From positions 496,001-560,000 of the forward strand of contig NZ_BMHM01000002.1 in the NCBI RefSeq assembly GCF_014640815.1: a stretch of DNA of 64,000 bases. The letters are read 5' to 3'. The position numbers and the translations under genes were made by a program. The notes beneath the pieces were generated by a model. It ran no database searches. It saw only the letters and a list, made by a program, of their open reading frames with translations, and was not told where the DNA came from. The DNA is from Vreelandella lutescens. GTDB lineage: Bacteria; Pseudomonadota; Gammaproteobacteria; Pseudomonadales; Halomonadaceae. This document shows positions 17,970 through 28,925 of this stretch, piece after piece (the first letter of the stretch is position 1; every line of letters begins with the position of its first letter).

Positions 17970-20900
17970 TTGACTCAGGTTGAAAAAAAAACATCCAAAA
18001 ACCGTCAGAAGCTCTCAGGTAAACGCCGCACCTGGTTAGCGCTTTGGAGCCTGCTAAGGCTCATCATCATCTTACCGCTTTGGCTGTTTAGCCTAGTGGC
18101 GATCGTGGTGGGCGTTGCTTTGTCGCCATGGGGAACAGGGCAACTGTTCTCTCAAGGCGAGCAGCGCGGTTTTTTCACCTATGAGCATCAGGAAGGCGCA
18201 TTGCTGGATAGCTTTCGTCTTCAAGGCTTCCAAATGGTCATTGCGGGCACCCGCATTGAAGTGAGCGATTTTGAGCTGGCATGGGCAGAGGACTGCCTGC
18301 TATCCGGTAAGCTCTGTTTGGATACGCTAAGGGTGGAAGGGGCTGATATTCACTTAACAGAGGGGTCGCAGGTCGAGGAGCCTCCTCAAGAAGAGAGCGG
18401 GCCAGTTAATATCACGTTGCCCTTCCCGGTTGAGTTGCGCGATATCGCGCTGAATAACGTGGCGGTGACGCTGGCTGACGGTACACGGATTAGATGGGAA
18501 GCCTTTGCTACATCCATCACCGCAGAGCAGCAGCAGGTCACTATTGCGCCAACGATGCTGGAGTCGCTGTCGCTTTACTTGCCGCCTAGTGACGGAGTAT
18601 TGCTGACACAAAACACTGCCACGCCCTTAGAGGCTGCTGGCATTGATGCAGCCATACAGGTGTCACAGCCTGTGGTGGTGGCGGTAGAGACGACGCTTGA
18701 TGTGAATGAGCGTGAGAGGCTTGCACTGCCCGATATCGAGCTCCCTATTAACGTAGCGCTAACATCGTTTTTAGCGACGGATGTGGAAGTCACAGGCGCG
18801 TTTGAGTATCGGGTTGATCGTCTACGGGTAGAAGCCGAAGCGCACGGCAGTGACGTTACGCTGACCACGTTGGAACTGGCGACGCCGGACGCAGACGCTC
18901 GTTTGTCTGCTAACGTCACGCTCAGCGGCGACTATCCTCTAAGCGCAGCGCTTCGAGCTGAGCTGTGGTTGCCAGAATTATTCCCCGCCTTGCGCGGTGA
19001 GCAAGTATCACTGGATCTTTCTGGCAGCCTTGCGGACCTAACGGCCAACCTCAATGTATCAGGACCTGTTACTGCCTCGCTGACGGCACAGATTGATGCG
19101 CTATCTCCAACGCTGCCTTTTGAAGCTAGGCTTGAGAGCGAACGCGTCCAGTGGCCGCTGGATGCTGACACTGAAATGTCAGCATCCAGCGATGGTGCCG
19201 CTGCTTCTGAAAGCGATGAACCAGCAACCCAGGAACAGGACAGCGGTGTTGCCGACAGCACATCAAGCGATCCGTATGTGCTTGAAAATTTAGATTTAGT
19301 CGTCAATGGCAGTCTTGAGGCTTACCAGGTAACGCTGGCCACGTACGCCGAAGGGCCGCAGGTGCCCGGCACTACTATTGGGCTAGAGGGGGAAGGGAAT
19401 CTCACCTCTTTCCGCTGGTCACCGCTTACGCTATCCATCGCCGATAGCGCGCTGAGTAGTGAGGGTGAAGTAAGCTGGGCAGAAGCAATTTCTGTCGATA
19501 CTCGTGTGCGTTTGGATGATATCGACCCAGCCCTGTTTGTGCCTCAACTAGAAGGTAATCTCAGTGGTGACATAGTGGCTAGCGTGCGCCAAAGTGGCGA
19601 ACGTTGGGACGTTAGCCTTCCGGAGCTCGATATCCAAGGCCAGTTACAGGAGTATCCTTTAACACTGCAAGCGGCGCTCGAAGCCAATAGCGATCTCGAA
19701 GTGGACATTCAAGAGCTCCTCTTTACCCAGGGCAATAACCGCTTAACCGCATCAGGCCAAGTATCTCAGCAAGCAATGTCCTTAGAAGCAGATATCGCCC
19801 TAAATCAGCTGCAAAGCTTGCACCCCGATTTAGCCGGTGCATTAACTGGCGATATCCAAGCGCAGGGCAGCTTCGCGCAGCCAGAAGTTGTCATGGATCT
19901 GAACGGTAGCAGCCTGCGCTTTGCAGAAAATAGGCTCGCTTCCCTGTCTCTTTCAGGCAGTGTTCAAGGCCTAGACGACCCGCTGCTCAATATTGATTTA
20001 GATGCGCAAGGTGTCAATGCGGGCGGACAAGCACTGGCGTCGATTGCTTTAGATCTCACTGGACGACTTTCCCAGCATGCATTGCAGCTCAGTGCGACAG
20101 GCGAGCAGGATAACGTTTTAAGCCAAGCTAACGTTGCTCTGGAGGGGCGTTTCAACCAACAGGCTCAGCAGTATCAGGCACGCCTGACGCCGCTGGAGAT
20201 TGATTCAGAAGCAGGCGATATTCGTCTGGAAGCACCGCTAGATATTAGCTACAACTTGGCGAATGGTCAGGCACGTTTGACACCCTTCTGCCTACGTAGG
20301 CTGCAGGGTGGGCTGGTATGTTCTGAAGAGCCCATCAACGCATCCGCTGACCAAGGCCGCGCAGTGCTCAGTATTCGCGAAGTTCCAATGGAAATGCTGG
20401 AACCTTTCCTCCCAGAAGAGTGGAGTTTTGAAGGCGATACAACGGCAGATCTTGCGGTCAGTTGGCGGCAGGGCGGTGCTCAGTGGCAAACGAATCTCCA
20501 GCTTCTGAGCGAACTCGCCATCACAGCGGTCAATGATTATGGGCAGCCCGTCGCTCTTCCCGCTATTAGTTTGGACGCCCAAATTGAAGCTAACCAATCA
20601 CAGGCTCAGGCTGATGTTCAGCTTTCGCTATCGGAAGCCGGTGAGCTAACGCTGAATCTAGCGATCAATGATCCCTTAGGTCAGGGAACGCTTGAAGGCC
20701 AATTACGCGCGAATAATGTAACGCTCGCTCCCTATCGTCCCATGGTGGTAGGGATGGACGAGCTGGAAGGCGGCCTGAATGGCACCGTTAATATTGGTGG
20801 TTCAACCAGTCAGCCCGACTTACAAGGTGAACTGGCGCTGCGCAGCTTACGCGTTAGCGGGCCGGATATTCCGGTGGCCATCGTGGATGGTGAGTTGGCC

Positions 20901-22055
20901 GTGACCTTTGATGGTGAGGAGGGCGATATAGACGGTTTTGTGGCCGCGGAGCGTGGTCGGCTGTTAATCAGTGGTAATGCCTACTGGCCTGCCGATGAAG
21001 CTTGGCGTATCGGGGTAGATTTAAATGCCACACAAGAGCCACTGCTCGTCGTACTACCGCAGTTTGGCCGTTTAGAGGCCGCGCCGGATATTCGCATTCG
21101 TGTTACGCCTGAGCGTCTGCAGGTACGGGGCAACGTTGACCTACCCTGGGCACGCTTGGAAGTGGGCGATCTTCCCTCATCAGCCACTTCCCCAAGCTCG
21201 GATGAAATTATCATTACCGAACGCGATGACCGTGAGGCAGAGCGCCAGGCTCAGTTGGCTGCGGAAGCAGGCAACGACCCAAGTGCGGCAGATGAACTTG
21301 CAGCGACGGGTATGGCGTTGGACGTGCTGATTACCCTTACTCTGGGGCGTGATATGCAAATTTCTGCTTACGGCCTAGAGTCAGGATTAGGTGGAAGTTT
21401 GGAAATTCGTCAAGACAGTGGGGCACTGCAGCTGTTTGGTGATGTCAATCTGGTGAATGGTCGCTTCCAAGCCTTTGGGCAGGATCTGTTGATACGCCGT
21501 GGTCAATTGATTTTCAGTGGCCCACCCGGTTTACCGGTTCTCGATTTTGAAGCCATCCGAAATCCAGAAGTGACCGAAGACGAGGTAATCGCCGGACTGC
21601 GTGTCACCGGTAATGCTGAACAGCCCAATGTCATGATCTTTTCAGAGCCCTCCATGGACGAAACCCGCGCGCTCTCCTATCTACTGCGCGGGCGTGCGCC
21701 TGATGCATCAGGAGGCGGCGTAGATAGCGCCCTGACAACGGCGCTTATCGGCATGTCACTTGGCCGAACAGGTGGGGCTGTAGGGTCGATCGGTGAAGCT
21801 TTTGGTATTGATGATTTGACCCTAGATACCACCGGGGCCGGTGATGATAGCCAAGTGGCCGTGAGTGGGCAGCTAACCGACGATCTTCGCATCAGTTACG
21901 GTGTGGGTATTTTTTCTCCCATTGCCGAGCTAACGTTACGCTATACACTTTGGCGGAACCTGTATGTGCAGGCAGTGTCTGGTGCTAACCAGGCCGTGGA
22001 TCTGATTTACAGATTTACGCGTTCCGGCAAACCCTACATTTACCCCCAACAATAG
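17970..22055 (+). CDS. tamB: Translocation and assembly module protein TamB
   Basis: TamB is an AsmA-like bridge protein anchored in the inner membrane that spans the periplasm to TamA and carries phospholipids outward. The 1361-residue protein has one N-terminal membrane helix (about 25-50), a very long beta-rich region with repeating [16 protein letters not shown]-type strands, and the C-terminal DUF490 domain (about 1030-1361) containing [24 protein letters not shown]-type sequence. It starts at TTG at 17970 with AGGAGAG six bases upstream. An acidic Ser/Asp/Glu-rich insertion lies at about 405-430. The C-terminus is YPQQ, not an aromatic end. Confidence 0.93.
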   Translation: MTQVEKKTSKNRQKLSGKRRTWLALWSLLRLIIILPLWLFSLVAIVVGVALSPWGTGQLFSQGEQRGFFTYEHQEGALLDSFRLQGFQMVIAGTRIEVSDFELAWAEDCLLSGKLCLDTLRVEGADIHLTEGSQVEEPPQEESGPVNITLPFPVELRDIALNNVAVTLADGTRIRWEAFATSITAEQQQVTIAPTMLESLSLYLPPSDGVLLTQNTATPLEAAGIDAAIQVSQPVVVAVETTLDVNERERLALPDIELPINVALTSFLATDVEVTGAFEYRVDRLRVEAEAHGSDVTLTTLELATPDADARLSANVTLSGDYPLSAALRAELWLPELFPALRGEQVSLDLSGSLADLTANLNVSGPVTASLTAQIDALSPTLPFEARLESERVQWPLDADTEMSASSDGAAASESDEPATQEQDSGVADSTSSDPYVLENLDLVVNGSLEAYQVTLATYAEGPQVPGTTIGLEGEGNLTSFRWSPLTLSIADSALSSEGEVSWAEAISVDTRVRLDDIDPALFVPQLEGNLSGDIVASVRQSGERWDVSLPELDIQGQLQEYPLTLQAALEANSDLEVDIQELLFTQGNNRLTASGQVSQQAMSLEADIALNQLQSLHPDLAGALTGDIQAQGSFAQPEVVMDLNGSSLRFAENRLASLSLSGSVQGLDDPLLNIDLDAQGVNAGGQALASIALDLTGRLSQHALQLSATGEQDNVLSQANVALEGRFNQQAQQYQARLTPLEIDSEAGDIRLEAPLDISYNLANGQARLTPFCLRRLQGGLVCSEEPINASADQGRAVLSIREVPMEMLEPFLPEEWSFEGDTTADLAVSWRQGGAQWQTNLQLLSELAITAVNDYGQPVALPAISLDAQIEANQSQAQADVQLSLSEAGELTLNLAINDPLGQGTLEGQLRANNVTLAPYRPMVVGMDELEGGLNGTVNIGGSTSQPDLQGELALRSLRVSGPDIPVAIVDGELAVTFDGEEGDIDGFVAAERGRLLISGNAYWPADEAWRIGVDLNATQEPLLVVLPQFGRLEAAPDIRIRVTPERLQVRGNVDLPWARLEVGDLPSSATSPSSDEIIITERDDREAERQAQLAAEAGNDPSAADELAATGMALDVLITLTLGRDMQISAYGLESGLGGSLEIRQDSGALQLFGDVNLVNGRFQAFGQDLLIRRGQLIFSGPPGLPVLDFEAIRNPEVTEDEVIAGLRVTGNAEQPNVMIFSEPSMDETRALSYLLRGRAPDASGGGVDSALTTALIGMSLGRTGGAVGSIGEAFGIDDLTLDTTGAGDDSQVAVSGQLTDDLRISYGVGIFSPIAELTLRYTLWRNLYVQAVSGANQAVDLIYRFTRSGKPYIYPQQ

Positions 22056-22066
22056 AAGAGGGTGTT

Positions 22067-22684
22067 ATGACGCTATTTATGAAATCGCAAGTACCAGAAG
22101 GGCGTAACACACCCATTGAGACCAGTGACCTTCATACCATCACTGGAAACTCCATACACCCGCCGTTTCCTGAAGGGCATGAGGAAATTGTATTTGGGAT
22201 GGGCTGTTTTTGGGGGGTAGAGCGTCTTTTTTGGCAGCAGCCGGGGGTTTTTGTAACGGCGGCAGGTTACGCAGGTGGTTCCACGCCTAACCCTACCTAT
22301 AAAGAGACTTGCACCGGTTTAACCGGGCATACCGAAGTGGTGAGAGTCGTCTATGACCCAAGGAAAGTCACTCTGGATGCCCTGCTGCAAATATTCTGGG
22401 AACAGCACGATCCCACTCAGGGTAACCGTCAGGGTAATGATATTGGCAGTCAGTACCGTTCTGCCATTTTCACTACCGCAGATCACCAACTTGCAGCCGC
22501 CAAGCAGAGCGCTGAGGCGTTTCAGCAGGCCCTTCACCGTGCGGGCAAAGAGGCTATTACTACTGAAATTAAGCCTCTGGACGTCTTCTACTATGCAGAG
22601 GCATATCATCAGCAGTACTTAGATAAAAACCCAGGTGGTTACTGCGGCTTAAAAGGTACCGGTGTGACATGTGCCATTGGTTGA
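22067..22684 (+). CDS. msrA: Peptide methionine sulfoxide reductase MsrA
   Basis: MsrA reduces the S-epimer of methionine sulfoxide in proteins. The catalytic Cys47 is in [13 protein letters not shown], and the substrate pocket segment [21 protein letters not shown] is present. Two further Cys in [15 protein letters not shown] at the C-terminus are placed to act as resolving cysteines. The 205-residue length and about 40-residue N-terminal extension match the longer E. coli-type MsrA. GAGGG precedes the ATG. It follows tamB by 11 bases and precedes a periplasmic cytochrome by 11, so it may be transcribed with the tam genes. Confidence 0.95.
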   Translation: MTLFMKSQVPEGRNTPIETSDLHTITGNSIHPPFPEGHEEIVFGMGCFWGVERLFWQQPGVFVTAAGYAGGSTPNPTYKETCTGLTGHTEVVRVVYDPRKVTLDALLQIFWEQHDPTQGNRQGNDIGSQYRSAIFTTADHQLAAAKQSAEAFQQALHRAGKEAITTEIKPLDVFYYAEAYHQQYLDKNPGGYCGLKGTGVTCAIG

Positions 22685-22695
22685 GGAGTTAAACA

Positions 22696-23211
22696 ATGCT
22701 GCTTCACCTCACAAAACCACTGCGGCTTGCCCAATCTGCTGCCGCCATGGCGGTGTTCGGTTTATTCAGTATCGGGACGCACGCTGAGCAAATGCCGGTG
22801 ATGCCTCAATCGGTTGACGACACTCCCTTTGGCAGTGATCGGGAAGCGGTTATCTGGCGTCAGGATGAGCTGAAAGATTTAGAGCGTCTACTGAGGCAGC
22901 TACGCTTTGACTTGGTCAATAACCAAGATGCTCGAGGCGCAGCTCCGCGTTTAGCAGAATTGCAAGAGAAAGCGACTCAAGCACATTTTCTACCTGCGTT
23001 CATAGAGGGGACTCATGGCCGCGGCTCAGACGCAAAGCCTGAGATTTGGGAAGAGTGGGATAACTTCGCTGCGGGATTTATCGACTTGGAGGAAAAAGTG
23101 GGCGTCTTAGTGGAGGCTGCTGAGCAAGAAGATTACCGAGCAGCAACGCGAGCGTTTTCAGATGTTAGCCTGAGCTGCCGGAGCTGTCATCGTGCCTACC
23201 GCTATGATTAG
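22696..23211 (+). CDS. Periplasmic cytochrome c'-like monohaem protein
   Basis: This 171-residue precursor has a signal peptide (about 1-30, ending THA), a helical body and a single haem-binding motif CRSCH just before the C-terminus (about 164-168). A C-terminal CxxCH after a four-helix body is the layout of the cytochrome c'/c556 family, which bind gases or serve as small electron carriers. Which of these roles applies cannot be told from sequence. GAGGAG precedes the ATG. Its position right after msrA is suggestive of an oxidative-stress link, but that is inference. Confidence 0.82.
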   Translation: MLLHLTKPLRLAQSAAAMAVFGLFSIGTHAEQMPVMPQSVDDTPFGSDREAVIWRQDELKDLERLLRQLRFDLVNNQDARGAAPRLAELQEKATQAHFLPAFIEGTHGRGSDAKPEIWEEWDNFAAGFIDLEEKVGVLVEAAEQEDYRAATRAFSDVSLSCRSCHRAYRYD

Positions 23212-23231
23212 CGGTAGGCCATGGTGCGTCA

Positions 23232-23879
23232 TTAATCGCTAGGCTGCATACGATCAATACGATAAAGCGTTTCAACCTGCTCAAGGCCGCTGATAGTGCA
23301 GTTCAAATCTTTCACGCGGCCATCGCTTAGTCCATATACCCAGCCATGCACTGAAATAGATTGGCCCCGTTGCCAAGCACGCTGCAGAATTTTCGTTCGG
23401 CATAAGCTGTTAACCTGAGCTTTCACGTTCAGCTCACACATGCGGTCAATCTGATCTTCCAGTGGTAAGTGTTCCAGCGAGTCACGATGGCGATTGTACT
23501 GCTCGCGAACAGAGTGCAGCCAATAGTCCACTACGCCGCACTCACCACCCGTGACAGCCGCTTTAATACCGCCACAGCCATAATGTCCGACGATCATGAT
23601 ATGGCTAACATTGAGGACATCCACCGCATACTGGACAACCGATAAAGCATTCATATCGGTATGGTGGAGGAGGTTGGCAACATTACGATGAACAAACACC
23701 TCGCCAGGCGGGAGTGCGATGATTTGGTTGGCGGGTACGCGGCTATCTGAGCAGCCGATCCAAAGGTAGTCGGGGGATTGTTGGTTCGCGAGGCGTTTAA
23801 AGAAGTCAGGATCCTCTTCACACATACGTTCCGCCCATGCGCGATTATTATTTAGCAGCGTTGCAATTTGGTCAGACAT
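23232..23879 (-). CDS. can: Beta-class carbonic anhydrase
   Basis: This 215-residue enzyme interconverts CO2 and bicarbonate in the cytosol. The zinc ligands are visible in order: Cys and Asp in GCSDSRVPANQII (about 41-53) and His and Cys in HYGCGGI (about 98-104). The C-terminal segment LSDGRVKDLNC also fits the Can/CynT family. The ATG at 23879 is chosen because GGAGACTC precedes it on the minus strand; an in-frame start seven codons upstream would place this site inside the gene. It is divergent from the glutathione reductase gene. Confidence 0.94.
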   Translation of the reverse strand: MSDQIATLLNNNRAWAERMCEEDPDFFKRLANQQSPDYLWIGCSDSRVPANQIIALPPGEVFVHRNVANLLHHTDMNALSVVQYAVDVLNVSHIMIVGHYGCGGIKAAVTGGECGVVDYWLHSVREQYNRHRDSLEHLPLEDQIDRMCELNVKAQVNSLCRTKILQRAWQRGQSISVHGWVYGLSDGRVKDLNCTISGLEQVETLYRIDRMQPSD

Positions 23880-24052
23880 CGAGTCTCCGTGCAGTGGCAT
23901 TATCAGAGTAGGGCAAGCTTCGCGTCGCGCAGCGGCGTTTTAAACACAACGTTTTAAACACAAGGTAGGCGTTTTAACCTCCCTTGCAAAGAAGGTCAAT
24001 CTTAGCGCTTACGCCATCCGTGGGTAAGCCTGGCAGTGGATAGGAGATAAGC

Positions 24053-25438
24053 ATGTCATCAGATGCTGAATATGACGTCGATTTATTTGTCATTGGCGCG
24101 GGTTCAGGTGGAGTACGCGCAGCACGTATGGCGGCAGCGGCCGGCGCGCGAGTCGCCATTGCAGAAGACCGTTATTTAGGTGGCACGTGTGTCAATGTGG
24201 GCTGCGTTCCCAAAAAGCTGTACTCATATGCCGCACATTTTCACGATAGTTTTGATGATGCTGCTGGCTTTGGCTGGCACCTTGATTCTCCAGCCACCTT
24301 TGACTGGCCAACCCTTAGGGATAATAAAACCAGCGAAATCAAACGTCTTAACGGTATTTACCAGCGTATGCTTGAAGGCGCTGGAGTTACGTTATTTAAC
24401 GCCCGAGCGCGCGTCGCCAACGCTCACACAGTGACGTTAACCACTGCCGATGGGGAAGTGAATGTTAGCGCTGAGAAAATTTTACTGGCAACGGGTGGTT
24501 GGCCCTGGGTGCCAGAATTTCCAGGCAGTGACCTTGCATTAAATTCTAATCAGGTATTTGATTTAGATACGTTTCCTAAACGATTTTTGGTGTTGGGTGG
24601 CGGCTATATTGCCGTCGAGTTTGCTAGCATCTTTAACGGCTTGGGAAGTGAAACCCACCTGATTTATCGCGGTGATCTGTTACTGAAAGGTTTTGACCAA
24701 GAAGTACGCGAGTTCACCCGTGATGAAATGGCCAAAAAAGGCGTCAATCTCCACTTTTCGACCAACATTGCCCGCATTGAGCAGCTGCCGGAAGGGTCGC
24801 TAAAGGTGGAGTTAACCACTGGTGAAATCCTTGAGGTAGATGCTGTACTTTCCGCAACCGGCCGAAAAGCCAACATAACAGGGTTAGGCATTGAGTCGCT
24901 GGGTATTGCATTGAACGATGAAGGAAAGCTTTCCGTTAATGAGCGCTACGAAACGCAGGTGCCCTCTATTTTAGCGCTTGGCGACCTTACGGCGGGGCCC
25001 GAATTAACGCCGGTCGCGCTAGCAGAGGCGATGCAGCTGGTGGACATTCACTTTCATAAAAAAGCGCCCAGGCCGCTGGACTATGCCACCATTCCCACCG
25101 CTGTTTTCTGTCATCCCAATATCGGGACAGTAGGGCTATCGGAAGAAGCCGCGAGAGATGAATTCCCCAAAATACGGGTTTATCGCACGGATTTTAGAGC
25201 CATGAAGCACACGCTCTCGGGAAGTCAGGAGCGTATGCTCATGAAGCTGATCGTAGATGACGCTAGTGATGTTGTTGTCGGTGCTCATATGGTGGGTGAA
25301 GAAGCAGGGGAGCTCATACAAGGCATTGCTATCGCCGTTCGAGCGGGCCTCACGAAAGAAGATTTTGATCGCACTATCGGTATTCACCCAACCGGGGCTG
25401 AAGAATTCGTGACCATGCGAACGCCCTCGCGCTATTAG
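24053..25438 (+). CDS. gor: Glutathione-disulfide reductase
   Basis: This 461-residue FAD-dependent oxidoreductase uses NADPH to regenerate reduced glutathione. It has the FAD-binding GAGSGGVRAARMA at about 16-28, the redox disulfide in GGTCVNVGCVPKK, the NAD(P) motif LGGGYIAVEFA in the middle, and the C-terminal dimer/active-site HPTGAEEF with the catalytic His. The VNVGCVPKK form and the IYRGD following the second Rossmann strand favour glutathione reductase over lipoamide dehydrogenase. AGGAG precedes the ATG. A terminator follows. Confidence 0.93.
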   Translation: MSSDAEYDVDLFVIGAGSGGVRAARMAAAAGARVAIAEDRYLGGTCVNVGCVPKKLYSYAAHFHDSFDDAAGFGWHLDSPATFDWPTLRDNKTSEIKRLNGIYQRMLEGAGVTLFNARARVANAHTVTLTTADGEVNVSAEKILLATGGWPWVPEFPGSDLALNSNQVFDLDTFPKRFLVLGGGYIAVEFASIFNGLGSETHLIYRGDLLLKGFDQEVREFTRDEMAKKGVNLHFSTNIARIEQLPEGSLKVELTTGEILEVDAVLSATGRKANITGLGIESLGIALNDEGKLSVNERYETQVPSILALGDLTAGPELTPVALAEAMQLVDIHFHKKAPRPLDYATIPTAVFCHPNIGTVGLSEEAARDEFPKIRVYRTDFRAMKHTLSGSQERMLMKLIVDDASDVVVGAHMVGEEAGELIQGIAIAVRAGLTKEDFDRTIGIHPTGAEEFVTMRTPSRY

Positions 25439-25454
25439 GAAAATGGGACTACTC

Positions 25455-25483
25455 AAAAAGGCGAGCATTGGCTCGCCTTTTTT
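25455..25483 (+). terminator. Rho-independent terminator after gor
   Basis: GGCGAGC and GCTCGCC form a 7-bp GC-rich stem with an ATTG loop, extended by AAAAA/TTTTTT pairing and followed by TTTTTT. It lies 16 bases after the gor stop codon and isolates gor from the ect operon. Confidence 0.92.
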
Positions 25484-25589
25484 GTCTCGCTCCCCAAGCA
25501 GGCTGATCTAAACTGAGTGCTGGAAAGGCAGGTGAACCCCGTTTGATAACCAAAAATTATGGAAAATGCGGAGATGAATAATATGGCTT

Positions 25590-25618
25590 TTGAATTGCTC
25601 ATAATCAGCTGTTATAAT
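25590..25618 (+). promoter_or_regulatory. Vegetative-type promoter upstream of ectA
   Basis: TTGAAT at 25590-25595 and a perfect TATAAT at 25613-25618 are separated by exactly 17 bases and lie 33 bases upstream of the ectA ATG. This is a strong sigma-70-like promoter. Osmotically controlled promoters are known for ectA in Halomonas elongata; any osmotic control here is inferred from that, not seen in the sequence. Confidence 0.75.
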
Positions 25619-25650
25619 GAAACTCAAATTCGCTACAGCGAAGCATAACC

Positions 25651-26229
25651 ATGAGTACGCCAATCAAGCCGTTTACATCGTCAGTCGAACTGGCACGTCC
25701 AACCGTTGCTGATGCGGTAGTGGGCCATGCAGAGATGCCGCTTTTCATTCGTAAACCCAACGCCGATGACGGCTGGGGAATCTACGAGCTGATTAAAGCG
25801 TGTCCGCCACTCGACGTAAATTCAGCCTACGCTTATCTGTTGTTAGCCACCCAGTTTCGCGATACCTGCGCAGTGGCGACCAACGAAGAGGGTGAAGTGG
25901 TTGGGTTTGTATCTGGTTATGTCAAAGATAACGCCCCAGACACGTATTTTTTATGGCAAGTCGCCGTTGGTGAAAAAGCACGGGGTACCGGCTTAGCGCG
26001 TCGTCTTGTGGAGGCGATTATGTCGCGTCCTGAATTAGATGATGTTCATCACTTAGAAACCACGATTACTCCTGATAACCAGGCGTCGTGGGGACTGTTC
26101 CGTCGGCTAGCGGCACGCTGGCAGGCTCCTCTGAACAGTCGTGAATACTTTTCTACCGAACAGCTTGGTGGAGAGCACGATCCGGAAAACTTAGTGCGTA
26201 TTGGGCCGTTCCAGACAGGCCATATTTAA
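25651..26229 (+). CDS. ectA: L-2,4-diaminobutyrate acetyltransferase EctA
   Basis: EctA acetylates L-2,4-diaminobutyrate from acetyl-CoA to N-gamma-acetyldiaminobutyrate, the second step of ectoine synthesis. The 192-residue protein is a GNAT-fold enzyme with the acetyl-CoA loop VGEKARGTGLARRLVE at about 110-125 and the family-specific KPNADDGWGIYELIKACPPLDVNSAYAY-type N-terminal region. It is the first gene of ectABC, which lies between two terminators. Its site upstream is weak (AGCGAAGC), so efficient initiation may rely on the strong promoter. Confidence 0.97.
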   Translation: MSTPIKPFTSSVELARPTVADAVVGHAEMPLFIRKPNADDGWGIYELIKACPPLDVNSAYAYLLLATQFRDTCAVATNEEGEVVGFVSGYVKDNAPDTYFLWQVAVGEKARGTGLARRLVEAIMSRPELDDVHHLETTITPDNQASWGLFRRLAARWQAPLNSREYFSTEQLGGEHDPENLVRIGPFQTGHI

Positions 26230-26279
26230 AGGACGTTTAGACAAACTGTTTTCCCGCTCGTGTTGACCTTGCTGCTTAA

Positions 26280-27584
<1,305 letters not shown>

Positions 27585-27634
27585 TTTAGCGTTAGGCTAA
27601 GTGGCCACACGCCATTACGTCCCTTACAGGAATA

Positions 27635-27655
27635 GGCAGCCAGTCACTGGCTGCC
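27635..27655 (+). promoter_or_regulatory. Stem-loop in the ectB-ectC intergenic region
   Basis: GGCAGCCAG and CTGGCTGCC form a perfect 9-bp stem around a TCA loop, 18 bases before the ectC ATG and immediately upstream of its GGAG ribosome site. No T-run follows, so it is not an ordinary terminator. It could stabilise ends of a processed ectAB transcript or modulate ectC translation; the function is inferred. Confidence 0.6.
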
Positions 27656-27673
27656 ATGCAACGGAGCACGTTT

Positions 27674-28066
27674 ATGATCGTTCGTAATATTGAAGAAGCT
27701 CGTCAAACTGACCGTCTCGTCACTGCTGAAAATGGCAACTGGGACAGCACGCGGCTTGTGCTGGCCAACGATGGCGGAAACTTCTCGTTTCACATTACGC
27801 GCATCTTTGAAGGCACCGAGACGCACATCCACTATAAGCACCACTACGAGTCAGTCTACTGCATCGAAGGGGAAGGCGAAGTCGAAACACTGGCAGATGG
27901 CAAAATTTGGCCCATTAAGCCAGGTGATATTTACATTCTGGATCAGCACGATGAGCACCTGTTGCGCGCTCACAAGACCATGCATCTAGCCTGTGTGTTT
28001 ACGCCGCCTATCACAGGTAACGAAGTACACCGTGATGATGGTTCTTACGCGCCGGCTGAAGATTAA
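27674..28066 (+). CDS. ectC: Ectoine synthase EctC
   Basis: EctC closes the ring of N-gamma-acetyldiaminobutyrate to form the osmoprotectant ectoine. The 130-residue protein is a cupin with the family start [14 protein letters not shown], the metal-binding region [21 protein letters not shown] (His, Tyr and Glu ligands) at about 52-72 and a later [10 protein letters not shown] segment. GGAG lies eight bases upstream of the ATG at 27674; an earlier in-frame ATG (27656) would overlap the hairpin. The ectoine hydroxylase gene ectD and an ectoine-specific aspartokinase are not in this window. Confidence 0.97.
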   Translation: MIVRNIEEARQTDRLVTAENGNWDSTRLVLANDGGNFSFHITRIFEGTETHIHYKHHYESVYCIEGEGEVETLADGKIWPIKPGDIYILDQHDEHLLRAHKTMHLACVFTPPITGNEVHRDDGSYAPAED

Positions 28067-28090
28067 GCGTCAACGTTTCAGCTAATGTGT

Positions 28091-28125
28091 AAAAGCAGCC
28101 TAGCGTCTAGCTAGGCTGCTTTTTT
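28091..28125 (+). terminator. Rho-independent terminator after ectC
   Basis: AGCAGCCTAGC pairs perfectly with GCTAGGCTGCT across a GTCTA loop (11-bp stem), with AAA before and TTTTT after. It lies 25 bases after ectC and just before the convergent DUF3833 gene, so it may act in both directions. Confidence 0.92.
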
Positions 28126-28153
28126 GATCTCGTTATAGAGCTAAGCGCAACTT

Positions 28154-28702
28154 TTAACGGTCCACCTGTTCAAACACCAGCGTTATTTCACCCAACGTCA
28201 GGCCAAATTTGCGCATAGCGGTGCGGTTGATCAGCCGACCATCAGGCTGCAGGTACATCCAGTCATCCATCGTGAAGCTTAAGGTACGACCACTGACCTC
28301 AATATCGAGCGGGTAGCGCATATGAAAGGCGTGTCCGTATTGCCGGGCATCTACTTGGCCTTCTACGTCATTTGCGGTACCAATCCAGTGATGTTCGTCA
28401 ACGCGTTCAAATTCCCATACGCGCTGGTCTGTTTCTCCGTCGGCAAATACAAAGGCTTCATCTAGCGTGAGCGTATTGCCTTCATAGGTGCCTGTAATAT
28501 CGACAGTAAAACGGCGCTGCACTTCGCCAGAGTAGTCTTGTACCATGCCCCAAGCCCTCGTTTGGCCGGTAAAGTAGTCAGCGATATCTAGTCGAGGCGT
28601 GGTATCTGCATAATCCTCAACGTCCACATTGGCGCAACCAGCCAGCAGCAAAAAAGTAGAGAGCAGTGAGAGAATCAAAAGTCGTTGACGAACGGTCTTC
28701 AT
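28154..28702 (-). CDS. DUF3833 family lipoprotein
   Basis: This 182-residue precursor has a lipoprotein signal (about 1-22) with lipobox LLAGC, so the mature protein starts at Cys23 and is lipid-anchored. The rest is beta-rich and matches the DUF3833 family in features such as YFTGQTRAWGMVQDYSGEVQRRF and MDDWMYLQPDGRLINRTAMRKFG. The family is widespread in marine gammaproteobacteria and has no established function; a lipocalin-like barrel is plausible. AGGA precedes the ATG on the minus strand. It is convergent with ectC. Confidence 0.85.
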   Translation of the reverse strand: MKTVRQRLLILSLLSTFLLLAGCANVDVEDYADTTPRLDIADYFTGQTRAWGMVQDYSGEVQRRFTVDITGTYEGNTLTLDEAFVFADGETDQRVWEFERVDEHHWIGTANDVEGQVDARQYGHAFHMRYPLDIEVSGRTLSFTMDDWMYLQPDGRLINRTAMRKFGLTLGEITLVFEQVDR

Positions 28703-28804
28703 TAGAGAATTCCTGTATGAATTGTTTGGTGCGTATAGCTATTGTAGGAGAAAGTCATGCAACACAGTAGGCTTGATTGATAGAACCAATGCTCCTTTGG
28801 TTCG

Positions 28805-28820
28805 CATAATATATATTATG
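28805..28820. promoter_or_regulatory. 16-bp perfect AT palindrome between divergent genes
   Basis: CATAATATATATTATG is a perfect 16-base palindrome lying between the divergent DUF3833 and retropepsin-like genes. A second inverted repeat, AACCAA/TTGGTT with a 7-base spacer, sits just left of it at 28784-28802. Both are plausible regulator-binding sites, and the AT-rich core could overlap a -10 element. No regulator is identified. Confidence 0.4.
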
Positions 28821-28925
28821 TTAAATCAGATAATCTAAACCGATGAAAAACCGCTGCCATGTTGGACAAGCGGTCACCCTTCTCCTTATCATTCGTGCTC
28901 TTATTGTCCAAGGATATCCCTCGTT

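Noticed and set aside
27585-27673. Possible sigma-54 promoter before ectC, as reported for Halomonas elongata
   Set aside because: The closest match, TGGCCACACGCCATTACG, lacks the TTGC half at correct spacing, so I could not support it.
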